DNA of 64,000 nucleotides from Roseovarius pacificus (lineage in GTDB: Bacteria > Pseudomonadota > Alphaproteobacteria > Rhodobacterales > Rhodobacteraceae), in the NCBI RefSeq assembly GCF_900142665.1, contig NZ_FRBR01000003.1, positions 124,001-188,000 of the forward strand, written 5' to 3'. Position numbers and translations under genes: made by a program. The notes beneath the pieces are model-generated. The model was not told the origin of the DNA. It made no database searches and saw only the letters and a program-made list of their open reading frames with translations. Shown here piece by piece: positions 42,838 through 52,715 of the stretch. Positions within the stretch are counted from its first letter, which is position 1. Each line of letters opens with the position of its first letter.

Positions 42838-44184
42838 TCAGTCGGCGGGCGCATCTGTCGTAATTGCCGCCTCGCTGCGCGCCCCCGGATGCGCCGGACG
42901 CGGCAGCCCGAGATGATCGCGCAGGGTGGTTCCCTCGTATTCCTCACGGAAGAGCCCGCGTTTCTGGAGGATCGGAATGACCTGATCGACGAATTCGTCG
43001 AGCGGCGCGGGCAAATAGGCCGTCTTGATCATGAAACCGTCCGCCGCGCCACGCCGGAACCATTCTTCCATGTCATCGGCGATTTCTTCGGGGGTGCCAA
43101 ACGCCACGCGGTGGCCAGTGGCGACACAGGCCAGGTCGCGCAATTCCCTCAGCGTAAGGTTCTTGCGCCTGGCCATCGAGGTGAGAACCCGCGCATGACC
43201 CTGCATCAAGGTCGATTCCGGCAGCTCCGCCACCGGCTCGTCGAGCGAATAGCGCGACATATCTTCGCCAAGCCTGTCCGAAAGGACTTTCATCGCCGCA
43301 ACCGGATCGACCAGGGTGGACATCTCATTCAGTTTGTTGCGGGCGTCTTCCTGGGTTTCGCCCAGCACGACAGCGAGACCCGGCAGTATCTTGATCGCGT
43401 CACGTGGCCGCCCGGCCTTCTCGCAGCGGTCGCGCAGATCTTCGGCAAAGGCTATGGCCTCATCGATGTCCTGTTGACTTGCAAAGACCACCTCGGCGGT
43501 GCGCGCCGCAAAGTTCAGCCCGGCCTCCGAGGCGCCGGCCTGGAGTATCACCGGGTAACCCTGTGGCGGGCGCGTGATGTTGAGCGGGCCGCGGACCTTG
43601 AAATACGCACCTGTATGGTCGAGCACATGCATCTTCGAAGGCTCGATATACTGGCCGGTCGCCTTGTCGGCTACAACAGCGCCTTCCTCCCATGTATCCC
43701 ACAGGCCCTTCGCAACACTCAGGTATTCCTCCGCAACGGCATAGCGCTCGGCATGGGGCGGGTGCTTTTCCTTGCTGAAATTCGCGGCGGCCTCAGGCTG
43801 GGAACCGGTCACCACATTCCAGCCCGCGCGGCCTTTGCTCATGTGGTCAATCGAGGCCAGCATGCGGGCCACGTTGTAAGGCTCCGAATAGGTCGTCGAC
43901 ACCGTAGCGGCAAGGCCAATATGGGATGTGCTGACAGCCAAAGCGCCGAGCAAGGTCAGTGGTTCCAGATGCAACATGCTGCTGGGGTGAAAGTCCAGCG
44001 AGGTGGCCAGACCGTCGGCAAAGAAAACGAAGTCCAGCTTTCCACGCTCGGCGATCTGCGCACAACGCACAACCACATCGAGGTCTTCCCCCCCGTGTTC
44101 GGCGTCCGGCATCCGCCACCCCCCGACATGCGTTCCCGCCCATGTCATGAGCGTGCCAATGTGCATTTTCTTTCCGTTTTTCAT
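42838..44184 (-). CDS. NtaA/EmoA/DmoA-type FMN-dependent monooxygenase, copy 1
   Basis: A 448-residue luciferase-like TIM-barrel oxygenase of the NtaA/SnaA/DszA group. Hallmarks are TWAGTHVGGWRMPDAEHGGE near residue 15, FVFFADGLATSLDFHPSS near 50, TYSEPYNVARMLASIDHMS near 94 and RAGWNVVTGSQPEAAANF near 115. Known members oxidise nitrilotriacetate, EDTA, dimethylsulphide or sulphones using FMNH2 made by a separate reductase. The start MKNGKKMHIG is chosen over an upstream non-homologous extension. It is followed by a binding-protein gene, forming one of two repeated pairs. Confidence 0.84.
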   Translation of the reverse strand: MKNGKKMHIGTLMTWAGTHVGGWRMPDAEHGGEDLDVVVRCAQIAERGKLDFVFFADGLATSLDFHPSSMLHLEPLTLLGALAVSTSHIGLAATVSTTYSEPYNVARMLASIDHMSKGRAGWNVVTGSQPEAAANFSKEKHPPHAERYAVAEEYLSVAKGLWDTWEEGAVVADKATGQYIEPSKMHVLDHTGAYFKVRGPLNITRPPQGYPVILQAGASEAGLNFAARTAEVVFASQQDIDEAIAFAEDLRDRCEKAGRPRDAIKILPGLAVVLGETQEDARNKLNEMSTLVDPVAAMKVLSDRLGEDMSRYSLDEPVAELPESTLMQGHARVLTSMARRKNLTLRELRDLACVATGHRVAFGTPEEIADDMEEWFRRGAADGFMIKTAYLPAPLDEFVDQVIPILQKRGLFREEYEGTTLRDHLGLPRPAHPGARSEAAITTDAPAD

Positions 44185-44295
44185 CGGTAAGGTCCCGGAG
44201 TTCAGAGCCGACGTGATCGGCTGAAAGTTATGCTTTGAGCAGTTCGGCGCGGTCTGGGCGAGCGCCGCTCCGCTCAAAGCCTGCGGAGAATGGCG

Positions 44296-45174
44296 TTAAC
44301 TGTTGTCGGCCAGGCTCCGCATGGTTTCGAGCCCGATCGCCCCTTCGGAAACGCCATATTTCTCAAGAACTTCAAGATAGCTGCCGTCGTCCACCGCGCT
44401 CTCAAGCGCGATCAGCATCGCCTTGTCCAGATCGCTGCCCTTTCGGATCATGAAGCCCACGAGATCCTGGCGGCCTTCGATGCGACCGGAGGAAAGTTCG
44501 AGGCCCGGATTCTGCTGCGCAACATAGGTGCCCACTGCACTCGCGGTGATAAAACCATCGCCACGACTGTTCGACAGGGCCAGCATGGTCTCGGCTGCGC
44601 TCTGGAACACTTTCATGCCCACTTCGGGGTTGCCCGCATCGGTGCACGCTTTGGACATCTCCTCGATATAGGAGATGTAGTAGCTGCCCTGAGTGATGAC
44701 CAACGTTTTGCCACACAGGTTGTTGACGTCGATCGAAGCGTTGCCTTCCGGCACGAGCAATCCATATCCACTTTCGAAATATGGGAGGAAATCCAGTGTC
44801 TTAAGACGTTCCGGCGTAATGTTGAACTGGTTCATGCCCACATCGAAGCGCGAAGACGATACGCCCGGCATGATCGACGGAAACTTCATGTCGTTGAACT
44901 CGACCTCAAGGCCCAGCTTGGCTCCGATCACGCGGATCAGGTCCACCTCGATACCTGTGGGCTCGCCCTCTTCGGACATGTAGTCAAAAGGCGGCCAGTT
45001 GAAGTTGGTCGCAACCGAAATGGTACCCCGGTCCAGAATCTCCTGCGAAAGTGCGGCACGCGCTTCTTCGACAACATCCTGAGCGGAAACCGCTGGAGAC
45101 AGCCCAATCATCGTTACGGTGGCCGCAATCGCCATGACGCCGGTCCGCATGTATTTCTTCATCAGGTGTTTCAT
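44296..45174 (-). CDS. family 3 solute-binding protein, copy 2
   Basis: A 292-residue exported binding protein with signal peptide MKHLMKKYMRTGVMAIAATV cleaved near VSA-QDVV. It shares QDVVEEARAAL, VATNFNWPPFDY, LGAKLGLE-like and FPSIMPGVSSSRFDVGMNQF stretches with copy 1, so the two arose by duplication. Sequence between them has diverged, which suggests related but different ligands. It lies 36 bases after one LLM gene and 18-110 bases before the other. Confidence 0.85.
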   Translation of the reverse strand: MKHLMKKYMRTGVMAIAATVTMIGLSPAVSAQDVVEEARAALSQEILDRGTISVATNFNWPPFDYMSEEGEPTGIEVDLIRVIGAKLGLEVEFNDMKFPSIMPGVSSSRFDVGMNQFNITPERLKTLDFLPYFESGYGLLVPEGNASIDVNNLCGKTLVITQGSYYISYIEEMSKACTDAGNPEVGMKVFQSAAETMLALSNSRGDGFITASAVGTYVAQQNPGLELSSGRIEGRQDLVGFMIRKGSDLDKAMLIALESAVDDGSYLEVLEKYGVSEGAIGLETMRSLADNS

Positions 45175-45210
45175 ATTATCTCCCTTCGTTGATGCTCTTT
45201 TTTAAAACGA

Positions 45211-46545
45211 CTACTCTCCGACAGCCGCCTCACGCGTTGCAGCCGCCGGATGCGGCGGTCGAGAAAGCCCAAGGTGCTCCCTCAGCGTGGTTCCCTGATA
45301 GTCTTCGCGGAAAAGGCCTCTCTTCTGGAGAACCGGCACGACGTGTTCGACGAACTCCTCGATGGGCTGCGGCACATAACCGAACTTGAGCATGAAGCCG
45401 TCCGCCGCGCCGCGCCGGAACCATTCCTCCATGTCGTCGGCTATCTTCTCCGCGGGGCCATAAAGCACGCGGTGGCCGCTCCCCGCCGCTGCGTAATCGA
45501 GCAGCTCACCCAGAGTTAATTGCTCGCGCTTTGCGATGGCCTTCAACGCATTTGCATGCCCCTGCATTATCTTCGAAGGAGGCAAATCCGGCACCGGGCC
45601 ATCCAGCGGATAGACGGACAGATCCTGCCCAAGCCGTTCGGACAGCACTTTCATGGCCGCCGCGCGATCCGTGAAGGACGCGAGTTCCGCCAGTTTCGCC
45701 TTTCCTGCATCCTCGGTTTCGGCCCAGTAAACGTTGAGCCCAGGCAGGACCTTTATCGCATTGCGCGGTCGGCCCGCGCGTTCACAGCGATCCTGCAAAT
45801 CCTTGCGAAATTCAATTGCGTCATCAATGCCCGGCTGATTGACAAAGACGACCTCGGCGGTTCGTGCGGCAAAGTCCAGCCCCGCCTCCGAGCCGCCCGC
45901 CTGCATGATGACCGGATATCCTTGCGGCGGCCGGGTGATGTTCAGGGGCCCCTTGATCCTGAAATGCTCGCCAACGTGATCGAGGATATGAAGCTTGTCG
46001 GCGTCGATATATTGCCCGGTCTCTTTGTTCTCTACGATCGCTCCGTCTTCCCAGCTATCCCAAAGCCCCTTGATGGCCTCGAGATACTCCCCGGCAATAG
46101 CATAGCGTTCCGCCTGATCCGGGTGTGCGTCTTTGCCGAAATTCCATGCCGCTTCCGGCTGTGAGCCGGTCACGACATTCCAACCGGCGCGACCGTTGCT
46201 CAGATGGTCCAGCGAAGCCAGCAGACGGGCCACGTTGTAAGGCTCGGAATATGTGGTGGAGACGGTGGACGCCAAGCCAATCCGAGAAGTCAGAACGGAC
46301 AGGGCGGACAGCAGCGTCAGGGGTTCGAAATGCACCAGGCTGCTCGGATGGAAATCCAGCGTCGTTGCCAGGCCATCGGCCGAAAACACGAAATCGAACT
46401 TGCCTCGCTCCGCCGCCTGAACTCCGCGAACGACCACGTCGAGCTTTTCCGCCCCGTGCTCCGCTTCAGGCAAGCGCCAGCCGCCAATATGCTCCCCTCC
46501 CCAGCTCAGGTAGAGACCCAAATGCATATGGTTTTCGCGCGCCAT
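45211..46545 (-). CDS. NtaA/EmoA/DmoA-type FMN-dependent monooxygenase, copy 2
   Basis: A 444-residue paralogue of the protein at 42838-44184: SWGGEHIGGWRLPEAEHGAE, FVFSADGLATTLDFHPSS, TYSEPYNVARLLASLDHLS and RAGWNVVTGSQPEAAWNF are all conserved. It is the first gene of the unit and starts at MARENHMHLG. GTATAC operator E lies about 160 bases upstream. Together with copy 1 it suggests two successive or alternative oxygenation substrates. Confidence 0.85.
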   Translation of the reverse strand: MARENHMHLGLYLSWGGEHIGGWRLPEAEHGAEKLDVVVRGVQAAERGKFDFVFSADGLATTLDFHPSSLVHFEPLTLLSALSVLTSRIGLASTVSTTYSEPYNVARLLASLDHLSNGRAGWNVVTGSQPEAAWNFGKDAHPDQAERYAIAGEYLEAIKGLWDSWEDGAIVENKETGQYIDADKLHILDHVGEHFRIKGPLNITRPPQGYPVIMQAGGSEAGLDFAARTAEVVFVNQPGIDDAIEFRKDLQDRCERAGRPRNAIKVLPGLNVYWAETEDAGKAKLAELASFTDRAAAMKVLSERLGQDLSVYPLDGPVPDLPPSKIMQGHANALKAIAKREQLTLGELLDYAAAGSGHRVLYGPAEKIADDMEEWFRRGAADGFMLKFGYVPQPIEEFVEHVVPVLQKRGLFREDYQGTTLREHLGLSRPPHPAAATREAAVGE

Positions 46546-46707
46546 CCCTAAGAATCCTTCTCAACCAAAATCGACCCGGAACGGGTCTTGGTATTCAGCG
46601 CAACTTTCCGTCACGCCCCAGTTCGGTCACTGGTTACTTCCATCTGCCTCATACCGCTGAGGCTTTGTTGTCTGGCTTCAACGGGTTTTCGCCGACAACT
46701 GAATGCG

Positions 46708-46717
46708 TTTGTATACA
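46708..46717. promoter_or_regulatory. GTATAC operator E
   Basis: TTTGTATACA followed by CAAC, about 163 bases before the leftward LLM-2 start and facing no other nearby gene on that side. It matches the island operators. Confidence 0.68.
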
Positions 46718-47334
46718 CAACAATACAAAAAGTTGCTTCTGTCAATTATCATTTTGGAGAAGTGGCGCTGAGCAGGGGCACAACCCTCACCATGTGCTAT
46801 GAAAATGAACAGGCCAAACCCGAATGAACTCTCGCGGAAACAGGGAGCGTCCCGCGCGCATTACTTCCGATCAAACGACGTGAACCCGCAACGCGCCGCC
46901 GCGCCGAATGGCCAGCAACCATTTGAATTACATGGCTTTCAATAGCTTCAGAAAATTCTCAGAACTTTGAACAGAACGTATCCACTCACACTCATAGCGA
47001 TAGCATAACGCAGGTGGTTGACCCTATCCGACGATCCGGTTCAAGCGCTGGCACATCACCGGAGCGCACCCCTCCGAACCGTCGATTTCCCGCACTGGCT
47101 GAGAGCATATCAGCCGATAAAGCGATGCGCTCCGGGCAAGACAAGCAGTTCATCAAGGCGTAGATCACATCGTTTCGGCAAGGCACGCCGTGCCCCATCA
47201 GAACGCCAGCCTGCCCAATCTTCCAGACGATTTCCGCCCGCTTCGGCCTTGGGCCGGCGGGCATTCCTGGCCTTCCACATCCTCAACATGGCGGGCCGGT
47301 TCAAACGGGACTCACTACAAGGGTAACGACAGGG
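46718..47334. other. non-coding or decayed stretch
   Basis: About 620 bases with only short overlapping frames on both strands and no recognised domain. It may hold the remains of a lost gene. No repeat, terminator or RNA gene seen. Confidence 0.4.
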
Positions 47335-47832
47335 CTAAAGCCCGCAATATCCCCCTCTGTAAGCGACAAGTGCACGCCCCGACGCACCGATGTTCACACC
47401 TGCAACTCGCGCCAGAAAGATGACCGTGTCGCCTTCTTCGATTTCCCTGAGAACACGGCAATCGAAGACCGCTTGCGCGGTATCCAACACCGGTGCTCCG
47501 GTGACGAACCCGGAATGAGAAACACCGGCGAATCTCTCTTCCACCGGCCTCTCTCCTCCAAAGCCACGCACAACACCCTCGGCATCATCGGGCATGATGT
47601 TCGCAGCAAAGCTGCCAGTGCGGCGGATCGCATCAAGCGCCGAAGTCGATTTGCCAACGGACACCAGTACAGTCGGTGGCGCAGCCGACACATGGGCAAA
47701 GGAGAGCCCGAGAAACCCTTCGGGGCCGTTCTCTCCGGCTGTGGTTATGACCGTCGCTCCGATCGGGCGCTCACCGAGCGTTCTCCAGAAAGCCCCCGGA
47801 TCAATATCCGCCTCTGTTCTTTTAAAACTCAT
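47335..47832 (-). CDS. flavin reductase family protein
   Basis: A 165-residue NAD(P)H:FMN reductase-like protein. It has FWRTLGERPIGATVITT at the start of the fold, then LSFAHVSAAPPTVLVSVGKS and GDTVIFLARVAGV near the end. It is the second reductase of the island and a plausible FMNH2 source for the two NtaA-like oxygenases. It is 109 bases downstream of the TRAP large-permease gene and may be its operon tail. Confidence 0.8.
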   Translation of the reverse strand: MSFKRTEADIDPGAFWRTLGERPIGATVITTAGENGPEGFLGLSFAHVSAAPPTVLVSVGKSTSALDAIRRTGSFAANIMPDDAEGVVRGFGGERPVEERFAGVSHSGFVTGAPVLDTAQAVFDCRVLREIEEGDTVIFLARVAGVNIGASGRALVAYRGGYCGL

Positions 47833-47941
47833 GGCTTACCCTGTCCTTGTTGCGTTTCGTGAAACCCGCCGCCATCGCTCCCGAGCCTTCAAGCGAAACC
47901 ACGAGAGAGGTTTGACCGGAGAACGCGGTGAAACTGGCGAC

Positions 47942-49276
47942 CTAGAACAAATACCGCATCAGCCACAGCGTGATGCTCGGAAACATCGCCAATATGACCA
48001 CACGGATCAGGTCACCCGCGATGAACGGCATCACGCCACGATACGTTTGGGTAATCGGCGTGTCTTTGGCCATTGCGTTTATGACAAACAGATTCATGCC
48101 GACAGGCGGCGTGATCAGCCCCAACTCCACCACCACCAGTACGAGCACTCCGAACCATATGGCCGTTTCTTCTGGCGTCAGCCCGAAATCGAGGACCGAG
48201 ACAATCGGGAAAAAGATCGGAACCGTCAGCAGAATCATGGACAGAGAATCCATGACGCAACCGAAGACGATATAAGTCAGAAGGATCAGGGCAAGAACGA
48301 TCCAGGGGCTCACGTCCTGCTGCGAAACGAACATCGCGGCCTGCTGCGGCATCTGCGAAAGCGCCAGGAAGCTGTTGAACATAGAGGCGCCAAGAATGAT
48401 GAAGAAGATCATCGCCGTGGCCGCCGCCGTTTCCAGGATAGCCTCGACAAAGCTGCGTCCGGTAAGACCACCATTCAGAAGCGCGAGCACCCCGGTGCCG
48501 ACAACGCCGACGGCTGCCGCCTCGGTCGGCGTAAAGATACCACCGTAAATACCGCCGACCACTGCGATGAAAATGACGAAAACCGGCCACACGGACACCA
48601 GCATCCGCAAGCGTTCGGCATAGGGTTTGCGCTCCCGTCGGATGCCATCCTGGCCAATTGAGTCAGGTCTGACCCTCACATAGATTGCGACCGCAATCAT
48701 ATAGCCCAGCGCCGCCAGAACCCCCGGCACGATCGCTGCAACAAACTGCTTGGCGATGTTCTGTTCCGTCAAAATGGCGTAGATGACAAGGACGACCGAG
48801 GGAGGGATCAAAACGCCAAGCGTTCCTCCGGCCGCCAGAACCCCCGTAGCAAGCGATCCCGAATAGCCGTAGCGGCGCAGTTCCGGCAAAGCGACCTGCC
48901 CCATGGTCGCGGCGGTCGCCAGCGACGATCCGCAGATGGCGCCAAACCCCGCACTGGCGCCAACCGCCGAAATGGCTATGCCCCCCTTGCGGTGCCCCAG
49001 CCACGATTCAGCCGTCTTGAAAAGGGCCTGCGACATCCCCCCCAGTATCGCGAACTGCCCCATCAGCAGAAAAAGCGGAATGATTGAAAAGGAATAGTTG
49101 GAAAAGGTCGAATACGTCTCGTGCTTCAGCCGGGCGAGAATTGGGCCTGTGGAGCCCATGATGAAATACGAACCGACGAACCCGCAAATCATCATCGCCA
49201 ATCCTATCGGGATTCGCAAAAATATCATCGTGATGAGGATTGGAAATGACCAGATGGCCAGTTCGATATTGCTCAT
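47942..49276 (-). CDS. TRAP transporter large permease (DctM-like), second system
   Basis: A 444-residue membrane protein with the DctM pattern: GQFAILGGMSQALFKTAESW, GASAGFGAICGSSLATAATM and LITPPVGMNLFVINAMAKDT. It differs clearly from the large permease at 37.1 kb, so the two TRAP systems are distinct rather than a recent duplicate. It follows the small permease by 22 bases. Confidence 0.87.
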   Translation of the reverse strand: MSNIELAIWSFPILITMIFLRIPIGLAMMICGFVGSYFIMGSTGPILARLKHETYSTFSNYSFSIIPLFLLMGQFAILGGMSQALFKTAESWLGHRKGGIAISAVGASAGFGAICGSSLATAATMGQVALPELRRYGYSGSLATGVLAAGGTLGVLIPPSVVLVIYAILTEQNIAKQFVAAIVPGVLAALGYMIAVAIYVRVRPDSIGQDGIRRERKPYAERLRMLVSVWPVFVIFIAVVGGIYGGIFTPTEAAAVGVVGTGVLALLNGGLTGRSFVEAILETAAATAMIFFIILGASMFNSFLALSQMPQQAAMFVSQQDVSPWIVLALILLTYIVFGCVMDSLSMILLTVPIFFPIVSVLDFGLTPEETAIWFGVLVLVVVELGLITPPVGMNLFVINAMAKDTPITQTYRGVMPFIAGDLIRVVILAMFPSITLWLMRYLF

Positions 49277-49298
49277 TGTATAAGCCCTTGTTCCGGAT

Positions 49299-49802
49299 TC
49301 ATCGTTTGATCCGGTATCTGAGTTCCTTCAAACGAACCCCGACCATGTAGATCGAGACGACGACCGCGACGACCGCCGTCGCGAAACAGGCCGCATAAGG
49401 CCATGCCAAGGGGAATTGCAGCACGAATGTCGTTTCGTGATAGCTGATCTTGTCCTGTAGGCCGAACCACAGCTGCCAGGCGATCAGTATCATCACCAGG
49501 GTGATCAGAAGCTCCGAGATCAGGTCGATGACCCGGTTTACGTAATCGGGAAAGAGCGTCGAAATGATATCGACCTTCGCATGGGCGCGATTGATCTGAC
49601 ACCAGGGCAAAAAGGCAAAGATGGCAAAGCCCACCCCGGCCTGGAGCAGTTCGAAATCGCCGGGAATCGGGCCCAACCCGGCCCAGACAAGAGCCCGGCC
49701 GGAAATGCTGATAACGATGATCAGCGTCACAACGCTCAAAACCACGCCACCCAATACCGCCAGAGACCGCACGACCCCTGTTACCACACGGCTAACGTTC
49801 AT
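49299..49802 (-). CDS. TRAP transporter small permease (DctQ-like), second system
   Basis: A 167-residue four-helix membrane protein starting MNVSRVVTGVVRSLAVLGG with GGGAG upstream. It has the family stretch FLPWCQINRAHAKVDIISTLFPD. The open frame extends upstream but without homology. It lies between the binding-protein and large-permease genes, the normal order here. Confidence 0.83.
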   Translation of the reverse strand: MNVSRVVTGVVRSLAVLGGVVLSVVTLIIVISISGRALVWAGLGPIPGDFELLQAGVGFAIFAFLPWCQINRAHAKVDIISTLFPDYVNRVIDLISELLITLVMILIAWQLWFGLQDKISYHETTFVLQFPLAWPYAACFATAVVAVVVSIYMVGVRLKELRYRIKR

Positions 49803-49942
49803 CTGTTTACTCCCGGTTTTCACGACCGAACGGTGAACAGGCACAGGCCCGGCAAGCGCGCACAACGCCACGGCAACCTGGCCGACAAAGCGGGTCGCGA
49901 ATGCAAGCGCCCCACTTTGTCCATGTGCTTCCTGTCGTTCCG

Positions 49943-50992
49943 TCAGTCCTGGGTATAGCGCTCGATAAGCTCATGCGCCTGATCCACCAGACCCCGACCA
50001 TCGAGTCCGAGCGCGTCCATTTCTTTGATCCAGTTGTCAACGACCGGCTCCGCAGCCGCAACCCACTGATCTGCCTCTTCGGCACTCAGCGTAATGATGT
50101 TGTTGCCTGCATTTACCGCCATTTCCCGACCCGGCGCATCGTAATGCTGCTGCACCCGCCCGAACTCGGCCGAAAGATCCTGACCCGAATTCTCGTCGAT
50201 GATCTTCTTGAGATCGTCGGGCAGGCTTTCATAGCGGTCCTTGTTCATCGCCAGAACCATCGACGTCGTATAAAGCGCCTTGCCTCCGCCGAATTCCGTA
50301 TGATTGCGAACAAGTTCCGGAACGCGCAGGCTTGCCGAGGATTCCCAAGGCAGCACCGTCCCGCCGATGACCCCGAGCGACAGCGCCTGGGGCACCTCGG
50401 GAATGGGCAGGCCGACGGGAGTGGCGCCGAGTTCGTTAAGCAAGGCGTTCACGATGCGCGTCGGAGCCCTGACCGATACGCCCCGAAGGTCGTCCATCGT
50501 CTTTACAGGTTTGCTGGAATGGATAATTCCGGGCCCGTGAACCCAGGTCGCCAGAACGTGCCAGTCCTTGAACTCGGTGTCACGCATATGGTCTTCGAAC
50601 ACATCCCAGAACGCACGGGATGTAGATTCGGCGTCCGTCATCATGAACGGCAGCTCAAACAGTTCAGTTGTCGGGAAACGGCCAGGGGTGCTTCCGGGAA
50701 CCCCCCAGACGATATCCACCGTCCCGTCCTTCACCTGATCCATCAGCTGCGGCACCGTGCCCCCAAGCGACATGGAAGCGAAGTGCTCGATGCGGATACG
50801 ACCGTCGGATTGTTGTTCTATTTTTTCGATCCAGGGGTCGATGGCATACCGGGGCACATTCGATTGCGCTGACAGGAACTGATGTAAGCGCAGCGTGACT
50901 TCCTGCGCGATGGCAGCGGGAGGCGCGGACACCCATGCAGCGGTGACCAGCGTCGCCATGACCGCCAATGATTTTTTACATAAAGCCTTCAT
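49943..50992 (-). CDS. TRAP solute-binding protein (DctP-like), second system
   Basis: A 349-residue periplasmic protein. The signal peptide MKALCKKSLAVMATLVTAAW ends near AIA-QEV; the mature part has LRLHQFLSAQSNVPRYAIDPW and the ligand region GVSVRAPTRIVNALLNELGA with the conserved Arg. The start at 50992 has a GGGAG site; the upstream frame crosses operator F and is rejected. First gene of the unit. Confidence 0.85.
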   Translation of the reverse strand: MKALCKKSLAVMATLVTAAWVSAPPAAIAQEVTLRLHQFLSAQSNVPRYAIDPWIEKIEQQSDGRIRIEHFASMSLGGTVPQLMDQVKDGTVDIVWGVPGSTPGRFPTTELFELPFMMTDAESTSRAFWDVFEDHMRDTEFKDWHVLATWVHGPGIIHSSKPVKTMDDLRGVSVRAPTRIVNALLNELGATPVGLPIPEVPQALSLGVIGGTVLPWESSASLRVPELVRNHTEFGGGKALYTTSMVLAMNKDRYESLPDDLKKIIDENSGQDLSAEFGRVQQHYDAPGREMAVNAGNNIITLSAEEADQWVAAAEPVVDNWIKEMDALGLDGRGLVDQAHELIERYTQD

Positions 50993-51076
50993 TTTTTTCT
51001 CCCATTGGACACTATTCGCGCCAGGCCGAAACACCTTTGTCTGGCTGCTACCGGCAAACGCATGCATCTGCGTGTA

Positions 51077-51086
51077 ATTGTATACA
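51077..51086. promoter_or_regulatory. GTATAC operator F
   Basis: ATTGTATACA followed by CACA, 85 bases upstream of the second TRAP binding-protein start. It is the rightmost copy of the island operator. Confidence 0.68.
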
Positions 51087-52114
51087 CACATTATGTGTAT
51101 CCAGAACGACCAGGCAATGCAATATCCAAGCATCGTCGGAACAACCCGGACTGAAACAGGCTGAGCCACCCCCAACCCCGCCAGCATGAAGAAGCACGAA
51201 CCGCCCGGACAGTTCAGAAACCGGCCCTCAAATCACCCGCGTGACGGCGATGATTTACAACCGATCTCCGCTATCGCTGCGCAATGCCGGGGAGTCACTC
51301 CGGCACACAGCGCAATTGGTTGTCCTGAAATCGTCCACGCCCGGCGGAATAGCCATATCCCGAAGGTCACCTTGGCTAAGGCTTCTCCGTTGTAACCCGA
51401 AACATATCCGGCAGTCTTGAAGCAGGTTCATATGACGGACGTGGACGGTAAAGGTATCCCTCCGCGACCTGACGGCAGACAGCCCCTAAAGGCGACCCAT
51501 GGTCCGACACGGCGCACTCTCCCTTACCAAAGGCCGCATCTGTCACACAGCTCCAGAAGCACTACAGGGATACAGCACCCGGCCAGGGAAGTTGGCCAAT
51601 GATTTCAAGGTGGCAGGGGTCACATGGTTCTGCCTCTGGGGCGCAGAAATCTCGTTTGAAAACAGAGCGGCAAAATCTCGGCGCGGAGCCGGGATTGCCT
51701 CTTTCGTCAGAAAAGTTTGCCTCTCATGTGTCGCATCACGGTCGCCCGCGCTCGAAGCAGCCCTTCAGGCAGAGCGCGACGAAGGGCTGGAAGGAGGCCA
51801 AATTACCGAAATTCTGCGATGCCGCTAATGTCTGCTGTCATGGTGCGTCAGAAACCCTCAACAACTACTTGGGTTTTGAACAGGGTTTTGGACAGCATCA
51901 ATCGGGGTGGTTTGGACATGCGCCAAAAAGGAGCGTTTGTTGAACGGTTCGCCAAACCGGACATTGATACCCTTGCAGCCAAGGTCTGAAAGGTCCCGCA
52001 CTGCCGACGCTCGCACCAGCCGTAGCGAAAGGCCGCTTCGGCGTAGGCCGCCCGGTCAGAGGCAATACTTCTGACGAAAAGGGCAGAACTATCTGGTGCT
52101 TTTCACAAGGAATT
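51087..52114. other. long gene-poor stretch next to tRNA-Ala
   Basis: About 1 kb without a recognisable gene. Overlapping short plus-strand frames between 51499 and 51989 have no domain and no good start, and look like decayed coding DNA. It lies between the last island gene and the 3' end of tRNA-Ala, where integrase remnants are often found, but I could not identify an integrase fragment. Confidence 0.45.
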
Positions 52115-52190
<76 letters not shown>

Positions 52191-52276
52191 GTCACATTGG
52201 CCATCCGGCCCTGTGTTCGCCGCTATCTAGGCAAAGCGGCAGGCGGGATCAAGTGGAAAATCCCGCCTTTTCGCAA

Positions 52277-52600
52277 TCAGTTTTCGTTGTCTTCGGTGGA
52301 CACGTCCGCGATCTCGTCCAGCGAAACGTTGTCGTCGTCGTCATCGTCCAGAACGTCATCGCCCAGATCGACATCGACGTCGTCATCGTCCAGCACTTCG
52401 GCATCCGAATCGATATCGGCGCCTTTCATCTTCTTGGTTTCGGCGTCTTCGTCATCGGCGGTGATCGACCGGCTCTTGCCGGTTTCCAACTCGACGATCT
52501 CACCCGTGTAGGGGCTGACGATCGGATCCTTGTTCAGGTCGTAGAACCGTTTTCCGGTGGTCGGGCAAACGCGTTTGACGCCCCATTCTTCCTTGGGCAT
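52277..52600 (-). CDS. FYDLN-acid domain protein (TIGR02300)
   Basis: A 107-residue protein conserved across alphaproteobacteria. The N-terminus is MPKEEWGVKRVCPTTGKRFY followed by DLNKDPIVSP, and the second half is very acidic with runs of Asp. Function is unknown; the N-terminus resembles a half zinc-ribbon. The start at 52600 gives the standard N-terminus. Confidence 0.88.
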   Translation of the reverse strand: MPKEEWGVKRVCPTTGKRFYDLNKDPIVSPYTGEIVELETGKSRSITADDEDAETKKMKGADIDSDAEVLDDDDVDVDLGDDVLDDDDDDNVSLDEIADVSTEDNEN

Positions 52601-52715
52601 GGGTAATCCCCTCACATCTTTCTGTCTTGTCGACGATCAGCGCCACCTGCCATAACGCGAACAAGGTGTCAAAGCCTTTAAGCAACGCCGTGCGTCGGCG
52701 TGATCAGGAGGGCAT

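Noticed and set aside
51499..51989. Overlapping plus-strand frames as an integrase gene
   Set aside because: No integrase motif (R, HxxR, Y) could be found; described as a gene-poor stretch only.
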